64,000 nucleotides of DNA from Paraburkholderia sp. ZP32-5. GTDB taxonomy: Bacteria > Pseudomonadota > Gammaproteobacteria > Burkholderiales > Burkholderiaceae. The stretch lies in assembly GCF_021390495.1 (NCBI RefSeq), contig NZ_JAJEJP010000001.1, forward strand, positions 2,666,001 to 2,730,000. Direction: 5' to 3'. The translations under genes and the position numbers were made by a program. Shown here piece by piece: positions 1-8,808 of this stretch. Positions within the stretch are counted from its first letter, which is position 1; each line of letters opens with the position of its first letter. The notes under the pieces are model-generated. The model had not been told where the DNA came from, did not search any database, and saw only the letters and a program-made list of their open reading frames with translations.

Positions 1-698
1 CCGACGTGCTGTGCCTGCAGGAACTGAAACTCCCCGATGAAAAATTTCCGCGCGCCGAACTCGAAGCCATCGGCTACCGCAGTTTTTATATCGGCCAGAA
101 GACCTATAACGGCGTCGGCATTCTGGTGCGCGACGGTCTGAGCGTCGACGAGAGCACCATCGTGCGCAACATCCCCGGCTTCGAGGATCCGCAGCAGCGC
201 GTGATCGCGGCGACCGTCGAAGGTGTGCGCATCATCTCCGCGTATTTTCCGAACGGCCAGGCGCCGGGCACCGAGAAGTTCGCGTACAAGCTGCGCTGGC
301 TCGACGCGCTGCACGCGTGGCTCACGACCGAGATGACGCAGCATCCGAAGCTCGCCTTGCTCGGCGACTACAACATCGCACCCGAAGATCGCGACGTGCA
401 CGACCCGAAAGCGTGGGAAGGTCAGAATCTGGTGTCGCCGGAGGAGCGCGCGGCGTTCGTGCGGCTGATCGGCCTCGGCCTGCTCGATGCGTTCCGTCAG
501 TTCGAGCAGCAGGAGAAGATCTATTCGTGGTGGGACTATCGGATGATGGCGTTCCGCCGCAATGCGGGGCTGCGCATCGATCACATCCTGCTGTCGAAAG
601 CGCTCGCGGATATCTGCACATCGTGCGACATCGACAAGGTGCCGCGCAAATGGGAACAGCCTTCGGATCACGCACCGGTATTCGCGCAACTGGGTTGA
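1..698 (+). CDS. xthA: Exodeoxyribonuclease III (5' end cut off)
   Basis: The reading frame enters from the left edge, so the true start lies upstream; about 232 residues are visible of a family that is usually 255-270 long. Members are Mg-dependent AP endonucleases/3'-5' exonucleases of the endonuclease-exonuclease-phosphatase fold acting in base excision repair. Visible family landmarks are LCLQELK near the visible N-terminus (metal-binding Glu), the LGDYNIAPEDRDVHDP segment (Asp/Asn active site) and the C-terminal SDHAPVF motif (catalytic Asp-His). The gene converges with the downstream peptidase gene and ends at a strong hairpin. The family call is secure. The paralogue, XthA versus an ExoA-type enzyme, is a best guess. 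Confidence 0.93.
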   Translation, partial: DVLCLQELKLPDEKFPRAELEAIGYRSFYIGQKTYNGVGILVRDGLSVDESTIVRNIPGFEDPQQRVIAATVEGVRIISAYFPNGQAPGTEKFAYKLRWLDALHAWLTTEMTQHPKLALLGDYNIAPEDRDVHDPKAWEGQNLVSPEERAAFVRLIGLGLLDAFRQFEQQEKIYSWWDYRMMAFRRNAGLRIDHILLSKALADICTSCDIDKVPRKWEQPSDHAPVFAQLG

Positions 699-711
699 AG
701 GCTTGCAAATA

Positions 712-746
712 AAACGGGCGACGCATCGATGATGCGTCGCCCGTTT
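712..746. terminator. Bidirectional terminator between xthA and the S9 peptidase
   Basis: A perfect 16-bp inverted repeat (AAACGGGCGACGCATC, 3-base loop, mirror image) lies just after the xthA stop and before the stop of the convergent peptidase gene. The stem begins in A residues and ends in T residues, so it can terminate from either side. Confidence 0.85.
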
Positions 747-775
747 ATTACATCGCCGGCAGCTCAGGCACGTGC

Positions 776-2944
776 TTAAGCGGATGCTTCTCCGCCTAAC
801 ACGCCCCACAAAAACCCGAACACCATCGCATCGTGCTCGGCCTGCTCCAGTTCATCGGAACCGCCATGGCCGCCTTCGGTGTTCTCCCGATACCACACGT
901 CCGGCGCGCCGAGCGCCTGCATCCGCGCGGCCATCTTGCGTGCGTGACCGGGATGCACGCGATCGTCGGCGGTCGACGTCGTGAACAGCACGGGCGGATA
1001 AGCGACGCCCGCCTTGAGGTTGTGATACGGCGAATACGCGGCGAGCACGCGCGCTTCATCGGGTTCGTCGGGGTCGCCGTACTCGTCGATCCATGACGCG
1101 CCCGCGTGCAGCAGGTGATAGCGGCTCATATCGAGCAGCGGCACCTCGCAGACCACCGCGCCGAACAGTTCGGGCCGCTGCACCATGCACGCGGCCACCA
1201 ACAGCCCGCCGTTGCTGCCGCCCTGAATGCCGAGCCGCGCGGCACTCGTTACGCCGGTCGCGATCAACGCTTCGGCGACCGCGATGAAGTCGTCGAATGC
1301 GCGCTGCCGATGCTCGCCCTGCGCCGCCGTATGCCAGCGCGTGCCGAACTCTCCTCCGCCGCGAATATGCGCGACCACGTACACGCCGCCGCGCTCCAGC
1401 CAGCCGATGCCCTGCCCGGTCAGATAACCCGGCAGCAACGGAATCGCAAAGCCGCCGTAGCCGCTGAGCAGGCATGGGTGCGGGTTGTGCTCATCGACAG
1501 CGGAAGCGTCTTTCGGTCCGATCACCGTGTACGGCACTTGCGTGCCGTCGGCCGACACCGCATGGCCGCGCGTCACCGTGAAGCGCGTCGCGTCGAACTG
1601 CGTCGGCCAGCGGTCGAGCAGTTCCCAGTCGGTCGTCGCATCGGCCGCCGCGTCCGCCGAGCCATCGCGCGTGAGGTCGGCGAGCCAGTAGGCCGGCGGT
1701 TGCAGATAGTCATCGGTATCGACGAACACTTCATCGTTGAGCGTCGATTCGACCGGCGATACATCGATCTGCGCGCCTTCGCTCGCTTCGTCCCGCGATC
1801 CTTCCAGCGCGCCGCGCCGCGTCCCGAACACGCGCTCGCGCCATTGCCATGCACCGTCGTCGCGCTGCGACGGCGTCCAGATCAGCGTCTTGCTGCGCAC
1901 GTCATCGAGATACGACACGATCAGATGATGGCGCGTATGCGACCACTCGCAAGCGGACGTCAGCGGCGTCGGCACGAACAGCGGTGTGACATCGCGCGCG
2001 CCGCGCATGAACGCGTCCTCGCGAATCGCGAGCAGCGCGCCACCCGGATAGCGCGCGCCGTTGCAGTCCCAATCGAGCCGTGGCTCGAGCAGCAGCCAGC
2101 CTTGCCAGCCGCCCACCGCGACATGCGCGGGCACGTCGTAGCGATGCCACGCGCCGCTCGCGTCATCGAGCGTGTACGTGTGCGAATCGAAGAAATCGAT
2201 GCTGCTCGTCACCGTATGACGCCGGTCGAGCGGATCGTAGTGCGCTTCCACGCCGATATCGCGGAACTCGCCGCGATACACGACCGGCGCATCGGCCAGC
2301 GAGGTGCCGCGCGTCCAGCGCCGCACCTCGCGCGGGTAGCCGGAGCGCGTCAGCGTCTTACGGCCGTTGTCCCAGCCGACGTACAGCGTATCGCGATCGA
2401 TCCACGACGCCGTGTGCTTGCCCGCCTTCGCAATCGCGAAACCGCCGTCGACGAAACACTGCGCGTCGATATCGAACTCACGCACGACCAGCGCATCGGA
2501 GCCGCCCGGCGACATCGTGATCAGCGCGCGGTCGCCATCCGGATAAAGAATGTCGAGATCGACGCAGACCCACGGTGTGCCTTCGGTTGCGCCGAGCGCG
2601 TCGAAGTCGAGCAGGTTCTGCCACACCGGTGCCCCGCTACGCCACGCGGCCCATAGCGTGCGCCGCCAGATGCCGCGCGGATTACGTTCGTCCTGCCACA
2701 GATCGTAGGCCCACTCCTTCCAGCGATCCGGAATCACCGGGCGCTCGCGCGGCAGATACGCGTCGGCAAGCCGGCGCTTGAGCGTCTCGAACGATGCGCC
2801 GCGGCACCACGCGGCGCGTGTTCGCGCGTTCTGAGCTTCGACCCATTCGAGTACCTCGGGGTCGTGAAGCGCTTCGAGCGGCAGGAACGGATCGGGGGAA
2901 AGCGGCCACTGGAAGGGGGCGGGAGAAGCTTGAGAAGCGGGCAT
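776..2944 (-). CDS. S9 family prolyl oligopeptidase
   Basis: 722 residues, the usual length for prolyl oligopeptidases, which cleave after proline in short peptides. No signal peptide is visible, so it is probably cytoplasmic. The N-terminal ~400 residues match the seven-bladed propeller region and the C-terminal third is an alpha/beta hydrolase. The catalytic triad can be placed at Ser577 (GGSNGG), Asp661 (ADDRVH) and His693 (EGGHGG). The ATG at 2944 is the natural start because PFQWPLSPDPFLPLEAL, typical of the family N-terminus, follows shortly. It is monocistronic by context: convergent with xthA, and separated from glnG by about 190 bp that hold an octanucleotide repeat. Confidence 0.92.
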   Translation of the reverse strand: MPASQASPAPFQWPLSPDPFLPLEALHDPEVLEWVEAQNARTRAAWCRGASFETLKRRLADAYLPRERPVIPDRWKEWAYDLWQDERNPRGIWRRTLWAAWRSGAPVWQNLLDFDALGATEGTPWVCVDLDILYPDGDRALITMSPGGSDALVVREFDIDAQCFVDGGFAIAKAGKHTASWIDRDTLYVGWDNGRKTLTRSGYPREVRRWTRGTSLADAPVVYRGEFRDIGVEAHYDPLDRRHTVTSSIDFFDSHTYTLDDASGAWHRYDVPAHVAVGGWQGWLLLEPRLDWDCNGARYPGGALLAIREDAFMRGARDVTPLFVPTPLTSACEWSHTRHHLIVSYLDDVRSKTLIWTPSQRDDGAWQWRERVFGTRRGALEGSRDEASEGAQIDVSPVESTLNDEVFVDTDDYLQPPAYWLADLTRDGSADAAADATTDWELLDRWPTQFDATRFTVTRGHAVSADGTQVPYTVIGPKDASAVDEHNPHPCLLSGYGGFAIPLLPGYLTGQGIGWLERGGVYVVAHIRGGGEFGTRWHTAAQGEHRQRAFDDFIAVAEALIATGVTSAARLGIQGGSNGGLLVAACMVQRPELFGAVVCEVPLLDMSRYHLLHAGASWIDEYGDPDEPDEARVLAAYSPYHNLKAGVAYPPVLFTTSTADDRVHPGHARKMAARMQALGAPDVWYRENTEGGHGGSDELEQAEHDAMVFGFLWGVLGGEASA

Positions 2945-2992
2945 CGTCGGCTGTCGGAGGGAAACAGCGTCGATTATGCCTTGTGCGGTGAG

Positions 2993-3024
2993 TTGGCCGG
3001 TTGGCCGGTTGGCCGGTTGGCCGG
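2993..3024. repeat. Octanucleotide tandem repeat TTGGCCGG x4
   Basis: Four perfect head-to-tail copies of the self-complementary-rich unit TTGGCCGG lie 48 bp upstream of the peptidase start codon. The array is in the non-coding gap between the peptidase and glnG, so a copy-number change would alter promoter or leader spacing rather than a protein. Confidence 0.9.
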
Positions 3025-3133
3025 TTAGGCACAGTGTGATGCGCCAGCCTGGATACTTAAACTTCGGCGCCAGAAACGACGAAGGCGGCTCTCGCCGCCC
3101 TCGCCCGTACTGCCAGCTCGTGCCCGTGCCTTA

Positions 3134-4681
3134 TCAAGGCTCGAGGTTCAGCTCCTGAATCTTGCGCGTAATCGTATTGCGCCCGATACCAAGCCGCTCG
3201 GCTGCTTCGACCTTGCGTCCACGCGTGAAGTCCAACGCCTCGCGAATCACCGCCGCTTCGAAACGGCGCGCGAGTTCGTCCATCACGTCCGCCGCGTTTT
3301 CGCGCAGCATCCGTGCGACTTCAGTACGCAAACCGCCTTCCCACGCGCTCACCGCGGCAATCGATGCGCCCGCCGCGTTTGCAGCCCCGCTGGCGGCCGC
3401 ATAGGCCGCGCCAGCGTGGGTGCCACCGAGCGGCACACCGCCCGCGAAACCGGCGCCCGGAGCCACCACCCCGTCCACCGCGGCGACAGCCGCCGCGCCG
3501 ATGGCGGCATCGCCCGCCTCCACTCGCGCCGGCTCGAGATCGGGCGGCAGATCCTTGATCTCGATCGTCTGCGCGGGCGCCATCACCGTCAGCCAGTTGG
3601 CCAGGTTCTCGAGCTGCCGCACGTTGCCGGGAAACGGCAGCGACGCGAGATAAGCGAGCGCCTCGTCGGACACGCGCTTAGGTTCGACGCCGAGATCGCG
3701 CGCGCTCTTTTGCAGGAAGTGCCGCGTGAGCAGCGGGATGTCCTCGCTGCGCTCGCGCAACGCCGGCAGACGCAGACGGATCACGTTCAAACGGTGATAC
3801 AGGTCCTCGCGAAACAGCCCCTGACGCACGCGCGATTCGAGATTCTGGTGCGTCGCCGCGATCACGCGCACATTCGAGCGCAGCGGATTGTGGCCGCCCA
3901 CGCGATAGAACTGGCCGTCCGACAGCACGCGCAACAGACGCGTCTGCAGATCGAATGGCATATCGCCGATTTCATCGAGAAACAGCGTGCCGTTCTCGGC
4001 CTGCTCGAAGCGCCCCTGGCGCATCGCCTGCGCGCCGGTGAACGCGCCGCGCTCGTGGCCGAACAGTTCGGATTCGAGCAGGTCCTTCGGAATCGCCGCG
4101 GTGTTCAGCGCGATGAACGGACCGTTCGCGCGTGGGCTATGTCGGTGCAACGCACGCGCGACCAGTTCCTTTCCGGTGCCTGATTCGCCGGTGATGAGCA
4201 CGGTCGCCGCCGAATGCGACAGGCGGCCGATCGCGCGAAACATGTCCTGCATCGCCGGCGCCTGGCCGAGCATCTCGGGCGCCTCGGCGACGCGATCGTC
4301 CCACGTCTGCTCGCCACGCATGCTTTCGTCGACCGCGCGGCGGATCAACTCGACCGCCTTGTCGATGTCGAACGGCTTGGCCAGATACTCGAACGCGCCG
4401 CCCTGGAATGCGGCGACCGCGCTATCGAGATCGGAGAACGCGGTCATGATGATGACGGGCAGACCCGGCACCTTGTCGCGCACGGTTTGCAGCAGTTCGA
4501 GCCCGGAGCCGCCCGGCATGCGGATGTCGGAGACCAGCACTTGCGGGCTGTCGTGATCGAGCGCGGCCGACGCCTCGCGCACGTTCGCGAAGCTGCGGGT
4601 CGCGAAATTTTCGCGGGCGAGCGCTTTTTCGAGCACCCAGCGAATCGATTGATCGTCGTCTACTATCCAGATCGGCTTCAT
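3134..4681 (-). CDS. glnG: Nitrogen regulation response regulator NtrC / NR(I)
   Basis: 515-residue sigma-54-dependent activator. The receiver domain spans residues 1-120 with phosphoacceptor Asp52 in VLVSDIRMPGGSG. A central AAA+ domain has Walker A GESGTGKE and the sigma-54 contact loop ERGAFTGA. A Fis-type helix-turn-helix lies at the C-terminus (AAERLGIGRNTITRKIQEL). It binds enhancer sites and drives glnA and other nitrogen genes when phosphorylated by NtrB. It follows glnL by 35 bp on the same strand. Odd feature: an Ala/Gly-rich linker of roughly 60-70 residues between the AAA+ and DNA-binding domains, which makes it longer than the ~470-residue enteric protein. Confidence 0.97.
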   Translation of the reverse strand: MKPIWIVDDDQSIRWVLEKALARENFATRSFANVREASAALDHDSPQVLVSDIRMPGGSGLELLQTVRDKVPGLPVIIMTAFSDLDSAVAAFQGGAFEYLAKPFDIDKAVELIRRAVDESMRGEQTWDDRVAEAPEMLGQAPAMQDMFRAIGRLSHSAATVLITGESGTGKELVARALHRHSPRANGPFIALNTAAIPKDLLESELFGHERGAFTGAQAMRQGRFEQAENGTLFLDEIGDMPFDLQTRLLRVLSDGQFYRVGGHNPLRSNVRVIAATHQNLESRVRQGLFREDLYHRLNVIRLRLPALRERSEDIPLLTRHFLQKSARDLGVEPKRVSDEALAYLASLPFPGNVRQLENLANWLTVMAPAQTIEIKDLPPDLEPARVEAGDAAIGAAAVAAVDGVVAPGAGFAGGVPLGGTHAGAAYAAASGAANAAGASIAAVSAWEGGLRTEVARMLRENAADVMDELARRFEAAVIREALDFTRGRKVEAAERLGIGRNTITRKIQELNLEP

Positions 4682-4716
4682 ATAGTTCGGTCAGAAGTCT
4701 TGAAATGCTTGTGGTG

Positions 4717-5859
4717 TTAGCAGTCGAGCGGCAGCAGAATCTGAAACTCGGTATGGCCCGGCCGGCTGTCCACTTCGATCAGACCTTCGTGCTGCTGCAC
4801 GAAAGTCTGCGCGAGCGTGAGACCAAGACCGCTGCCGTCCTCGCGCCCCGACACGAGCGGATAGAAAATGCGGTCGCGAATCTCTTCGGGAATGCCTGGG
4901 CCGTTATCGACGATATGCAAGTCCAATGCCAGCTTGCACAAGCGTTTTGAAATGGTGACCTTGCGCGCGATGCGCGTGCGCAACTCGATGCGCGCATCGC
5001 CTTGCGAGATACGCTCGCGCAATGCTTCGGCCGCGTTGCGCACGATATTCAACAGAGCCTGAATCAGTTGCTCCTTGTCGCCACGCAGATCCGGCACGCT
5101 GACGTCGTAGTCGCGCACGATCGTGAGCCCGCGTGGAAACTCCGCGAGAATCACCTGGCGCACGCGCTCGCACACCTCGTGAATGTTCACATCGCCGACG
5201 ATATGCGGATGACGGTGCGGTTCGAGCAGGCGGTCGACCAGCGTTTGCAGCCGATCCGACTCCTTGATGATGACCTGCGTGTACTCGCGCAATTCGTCGC
5301 GCTGGCGCTCGCCGAGTTCGAACTCGAGCAGTTGCGCGGCACCGCGAATGCCGCCGAGCGGATTCTTGATTTCGTGCGCGAGATTGCGGATCAGTTGCTT
5401 GTTGACGGCCGTGAGGTCGTTGATGCGTTCCTCGCGGTCGCTGCGCAGATGCCGCTCGTTTTCGAACAGTTCGAGCAGCACATAATCCTGCGCGCTTTCC
5501 AGAAAGCCGACGATCGCATGCACATGCAGCGGCTCGTGGGCCGGACGTTCGAGCACCGCGTCGAGATGCGTCGCGTGAAAGCGGTGCGCGGCAATCGCGG
5601 TGATCGTCGCGACCAGCTCGTCGGCGTTCGAGAAAATCTCCGGCCACGCCATCTGCGTGAGTTGCCGGCGCGACATCTCGAGCATCGACTCCGCCGACGG
5701 ATTCGCATACGCGACGCGCAGCGTGCGCTTCTCGAGCACCAGCACGACTGTCGGCAGCGCCTCGAAGCCCGGCAACAAACCGGAGCCCACGAGTTGCACG
5801 TCGTCCGACAGCGACTGTTCGTGTCCTTTTCTTGCCTTGATCAGATTCTTCAGAACCAT
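4717..5859 (-). CDS. glnL: Nitrogen regulation sensor kinase NtrB / NR(II)
   Basis: 380 residues, cytoplasmic, no membrane segments. A PAS domain occupies the N-terminal ~130 residues, followed by the dimerisation/His box with NLAHEIKNPLGGIRGAAQLL (phosphorylated His) and a HATPase domain with DNGPGIPEEIRDRIFYP and GSGLGLTLAQ. Under control of PII protein it phosphorylates or dephosphorylates NtrC. The gene sits between glnA and glnG, all on the minus strand, but a terminator separates it from glnA by position. It may therefore be transcribed partly by read-through and partly from its own promoter in the 246-bp gap. Confidence 0.97.
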   Translation of the reverse strand: MVLKNLIKARKGHEQSLSDDVQLVGSGLLPGFEALPTVVLVLEKRTLRVAYANPSAESMLEMSRRQLTQMAWPEIFSNADELVATITAIAAHRFHATHLDAVLERPAHEPLHVHAIVGFLESAQDYVLLELFENERHLRSDREERINDLTAVNKQLIRNLAHEIKNPLGGIRGAAQLLEFELGERQRDELREYTQVIIKESDRLQTLVDRLLEPHRHPHIVGDVNIHEVCERVRQVILAEFPRGLTIVRDYDVSVPDLRGDKEQLIQALLNIVRNAAEALRERISQGDARIELRTRIARKVTISKRLCKLALDLHIVDNGPGIPEEIRDRIFYPLVSGREDGSGLGLTLAQTFVQQHEGLIEVDSRPGHTEFQILLPLDC

Positions 5860-6015
5860 CTTGCAGTCGAGCCGATAGGAGATGGTGATAAATCAGGGTA
5901 CTGCGCGGGGTACCGCGTTTGATGCGTCGCCTACGCCCGGGTGCGCGTCAGAGCGCGTCTTGCGTGCTATCCGCGGCGCGGCGGGTCAGGCAAACGCAAA
6001 GCAATCGCTCTAACG

Positions 6016-6041
6016 AAAAAGGGACGGCGCCGCCGTCCCTT
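6016..6041 (-). terminator. Rho-independent terminator of glnA
   Basis: On the minus strand a 9-bp stem (AAGGGACGG / CCGTCCCTT) with a 5-base loop is followed by a run of five T residues. It lies about 65 bp downstream of the glnA stop codon and would limit read-through into glnL. Confidence 0.8.
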
Positions 6042-6105
6042 CGTGACCGATCGCGAGCGTCGGGCAAAGCGCTTCGCCGGGTGACGGGCGAAGCGCCATC
6101 GCCGC

Positions 6106-7521
6106 TTACAGCGAGTAGTACATTTCGAATTCGATCGGGTGCACCGACTGGCGATAACGCTGCAGTTCCACCGTCTTCAGTTCGATGTACGCGTCGAGCA
6201 TCGAATCCGTGAACACGCCACCGCGCGTCAGGAATTCGCGATCCGCGTCGAGCGAATCCAGAGCCTGGTCGAGGCCGGCGCACACGGTCGGGATCTTTGC
6301 ATCCTCTTCCGGCGGCAGGTCGTACAGGTTCTTGTCGGCGGCTTCGCCCGGGTGAATCTTGTTCTGCACACCGTCCAGACCCGCCATCATCAGCGCGGAG
6401 AAGCACAGGTACGGGTTCGCCATCGGATCCGGGAAGCGCGTTTCGATACGGCGGCCCTTCGGGTTCGACACGTGCGGAATACGGATCGATGCCGAGCGGT
6501 TGCGTGCCGAGTAGGCAAGCTTGACCGGCGCTTCGAAGTGCGGCACGAGGCGCTTGTACGAGTTCGTCGACGGGTTCGTGATCGCGTTCAGCGCGCGAGC
6601 GTGCTTGATGATGCCGCCGATGTAGAACAGCGCGAATTCCGACAGGCCGGCGTAGCCGTTGCCCGCGAACAGGTTCTGGCCGTCTTTCCAGATCGACTGG
6701 TGAACGTGCATGCCCGAACCGTTATCGCCGACGATCGGCTTCGGCATGAACGTCGCCGTCTTGCCGTACGTGTGCGCGACGTTCTGGATGATGTACTTCA
6801 TCTGCTGCAGCCAGTCAGCGCGCTGCACGAGCGTCGAGAACTTGGTGCCGATTTCGTTCTGGCCCTGACCCGCGACTTCGTGGTGATGCACTTCGACCGG
6901 AATGCCGATCTGTTCGAGCAGCAGACACATTTCCGAGCGCATGTCCTGGAACGTGTCGACCGGCGCGACCGGGAAGTAGCCGCCCTTCGTGCCCGGACGG
7001 TGGCCGGTGTTGCCGCCTTCGAATTCCTTCGCCGACGACCACGGTGCTTCTTCCGAGCCGATCTTGACGAAGCAGCCCGACTGGTCCGTGTTCCACTGGA
7101 CCGAGTCGAAAATGAAGAATTCCGGTTCCGGACCGAAGAACGCGGTGTCGCCCAGACCCGAGTTCTTCAGATACGCCTCAGCGCGCTTCGCGAGCGAACG
7201 CGGGTCGCGCTCGTAGCCCTTACCGTCAGCCGGTTCGACCACGTCGCAGGTCAGCACGAGCGTCGACTCTTCATAGAACGGGTCGATGAAGGCGGTGTTC
7301 GCATCGGGGATCAGCAACATGTCCGATGCTTCGATGCCCTTCCAGCCGGCAATCGACGAACCGTCAAACGCATGGCCGCTTTCGAATTTGTCATCCTCGA
7401 ATGCCGACACCGGCACCGAAACGTGTTGCTCCTTACCGCGCGTGTCGGTGAAACGGAAGTCGACAAACTTGACGTCCTCGTCCTTGACGAGTTGCATGAC
7501 GTCGGCCACGGATTTACTCAT
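6106..7521 (-). CDS. glnA: Glutamine synthetase type I
   Basis: 471 residues, the standard length of the dodecameric GSI enzyme that makes glutamine from glutamate, ammonia and ATP. Visible hallmarks are the FDGSSI latch motif near residue 55, the ATP/metal region [16 protein letters not shown], and the adenylylation tyrosine in [10 protein letters not shown], which indicates GlnE-type covalent control. It is the first gene of the nitrogen cluster in transcription order (glnA, glnL, glnG). The upstream region carries a sigma-54 -24/-12 element and several NtrC-like sites, consistent with induction under nitrogen limitation. The start ATG is preceded on its strand by an AGGAGATAGGTT ribosome binding site. 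Confidence 0.98.
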   Translation of the reverse strand: MSKSVADVMQLVKDEDVKFVDFRFTDTRGKEQHVSVPVSAFEDDKFESGHAFDGSSIAGWKGIEASDMLLIPDANTAFIDPFYEESTLVLTCDVVEPADGKGYERDPRSLAKRAEAYLKNSGLGDTAFFGPEPEFFIFDSVQWNTDQSGCFVKIGSEEAPWSSAKEFEGGNTGHRPGTKGGYFPVAPVDTFQDMRSEMCLLLEQIGIPVEVHHHEVAGQGQNEIGTKFSTLVQRADWLQQMKYIIQNVAHTYGKTATFMPKPIVGDNGSGMHVHQSIWKDGQNLFAGNGYAGLSEFALFYIGGIIKHARALNAITNPSTNSYKRLVPHFEAPVKLAYSARNRSASIRIPHVSNPKGRRIETRFPDPMANPYLCFSALMMAGLDGVQNKIHPGEAADKNLYDLPPEEDAKIPTVCAGLDQALDSLDADREFLTRGGVFTDSMLDAYIELKTVELQRYRQSVHPIEFEMYYSL

Positions 7522-7656
7522 AACCTATCTCCTGATTAACGAATTCGGCGGATTTCAGCCGCCGCCCAATCTAGCTGACCCGCCCCTGCGCGTCCACCAA
7601 AAACGGCACCGCAAAGCGGGAAATTTCTGCCGGGGCAAATCGATCGGCACCAATAA

Positions 7657-7672
7657 AGCACCTTCCGTGCCA
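7657..7672 (-). promoter_or_regulatory. Sigma-54 promoter of glnA
   Basis: The minus strand reads TGGCACGGAAGGTGCT. It has GG at -24 and GC at -12 separated by the obligatory 10 bp, against the consensus TGGCAC-N5-TTGCW (one mismatch in the -12 block). Initiation would fall about 125 nt upstream of the glnA start. The downstream glnG product is the expected activator. Confidence 0.8.
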
Positions 7673-7781
7673 CCATCGGCCTCAAGCTTGGCCGATGCGG
7701 ATAACAACGTTACCTAGCACGGGTTTGCGGGCACGAGGTGGCGAGCCTACAAGCGTGCCGTGTAATCCTCTTATTCCTCGA

Positions 7782-7868
7782 TGCACCAACGACGTGCATT
7801 CGTCCGTATAAAAGCAATGTCTCGTTCCATTTTGGTGCATTCGCGAAAAATTGCACCAAATTTGCGCG
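7782..7868. promoter_or_regulatory. Cluster of three NtrC-like enhancer sites
   Basis: Three 17-bp elements resemble the NtrC consensus TGCACYAwwwTGGTGCA: 7782-7798 (TGCACCAACGACGTGCA), 7823-7839 (right half-site TGGTGCA preserved) and 7852-7868 (left half-site TGCACCA preserved). They lie roughly 110-195 bp upstream of the sigma-54 promoter, the usual enhancer distance. They also lie just upstream of the divergent rhodanese gene, which could be co-affected. Confidence 0.7.
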
Positions 7869-7982
7869 TGATGCTCGCGACGAAAAACCCGGCAACCTGA
7901 GAGCGACGCTTGCATCACCCGTCCATGCGCGGCGCACGGCGCGCGCTAGAATGTTCATTTGGTCCGAAGGAGACTGACGCTC

Positions 7983-8447
7983 ATGAGCACGCTCGAACAG
8001 CTGTACGCACAGGCGGACGCACGCCGCACCGGGAACCAGTTGCCCTACGCGGGCGCGGTATCGCCCGCCGAGGCGTTCGAACTGCTGCAACTCGATCCCC
8101 GTACGCGTCTCGTCGACGTACGCACCCGCGCTGAACTCGACTGGGTCGGCCGGCCGGTCATCGGCGACGGCCAATACGCGCATATCGAATGGACGCGCTA
8201 TCCGGGCGCGGTGCCGAATCAGGAATTTCTGCAGCAACTCGCGCAGGTGGCGTCGCCCGATACGCCGGTGCTGTTCCTGTGCCGCAGCGCCGCGCGCTCG
8301 AAGCTCGCCGCGATCGCCGCAACCCAGGCCGGCTTCACGAAAGCGTACGACCTGCTGGAAGGCTTCGAAGGCGACAAGGACGGCCAGGGGCATCGGAAGA
8401 CGGTGTCGGGATGGTGTTTTCGCGGCTTGCCGTGGATCGGCGCTTGA
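7983..8447 (+). CDS. Rhodanese-like domain protein
   Basis: 154 residues from the ATG at 7983, chosen because a GAAGGAGA ribosome binding site sits just before it. A single rhodanese domain fills the protein. LVDVRTRAELDWVG marks its early strand, and the active-site loop LFLCRSAARSKLAA carries the catalytic cysteine that would bind a persulfide. A conserved tail GHRKTVSGWCFRGLPW follows. Such single-domain proteins are cytoplasmic sulfur carriers, and the physiological partner is unknown. It is divergent from glnA across the NtrC-site region. No operon partner follows on the same strand. Confidence 0.88.
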   Translation: MSTLEQLYAQADARRTGNQLPYAGAVSPAEAFELLQLDPRTRLVDVRTRAELDWVGRPVIGDGQYAHIEWTRYPGAVPNQEFLQQLAQVASPDTPVLFLCRSAARSKLAAIAATQAGFTKAYDLLEGFEGDKDGQGHRKTVSGWCFRGLPWIGA

Positions 8448-8808
8448 CGGTTGACGATTGACGGGGCGATCGGCTTGCGGTGCAAGTGCACGGCGGCTGC
8501 CGGGTGATTGCATCGCGATTGCGTCCGTTGGGCTGGCCGACCCGCTTTCGTTGCCTGCTGTTGTCTGCTCCGTTTGCTCGTGCACGGCAACAGCAGGCGC
8601 GTTCGGCTGGATCATGGTCGGCGGTGAATGTGACACGGCGATGATGGGAGCGGGCCGGGGAATTTGTGGTCGCTTGTGCCCTCTTCCGCCGGGGCTTGCG
8701 GCGTTATCGCGGCCTGTCCTGGCCTGCAGAGGCTGGAGCCAATGCCAGCCAGACCGGCCCGCGCGGCTCCGAGCTATCTAGCGAGCCGCTCGTCGATGCC
8801 AATGTCGG
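8448..8808. other. Non-coding gap after the rhodanese gene
   Basis: 361 bp between the rhodanese stop and the stop of the convergent molybdopterin-binding protein gene. I see no convincing coding frame, RNA gene, or hairpin with a T-run here. Confidence 0.5.
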
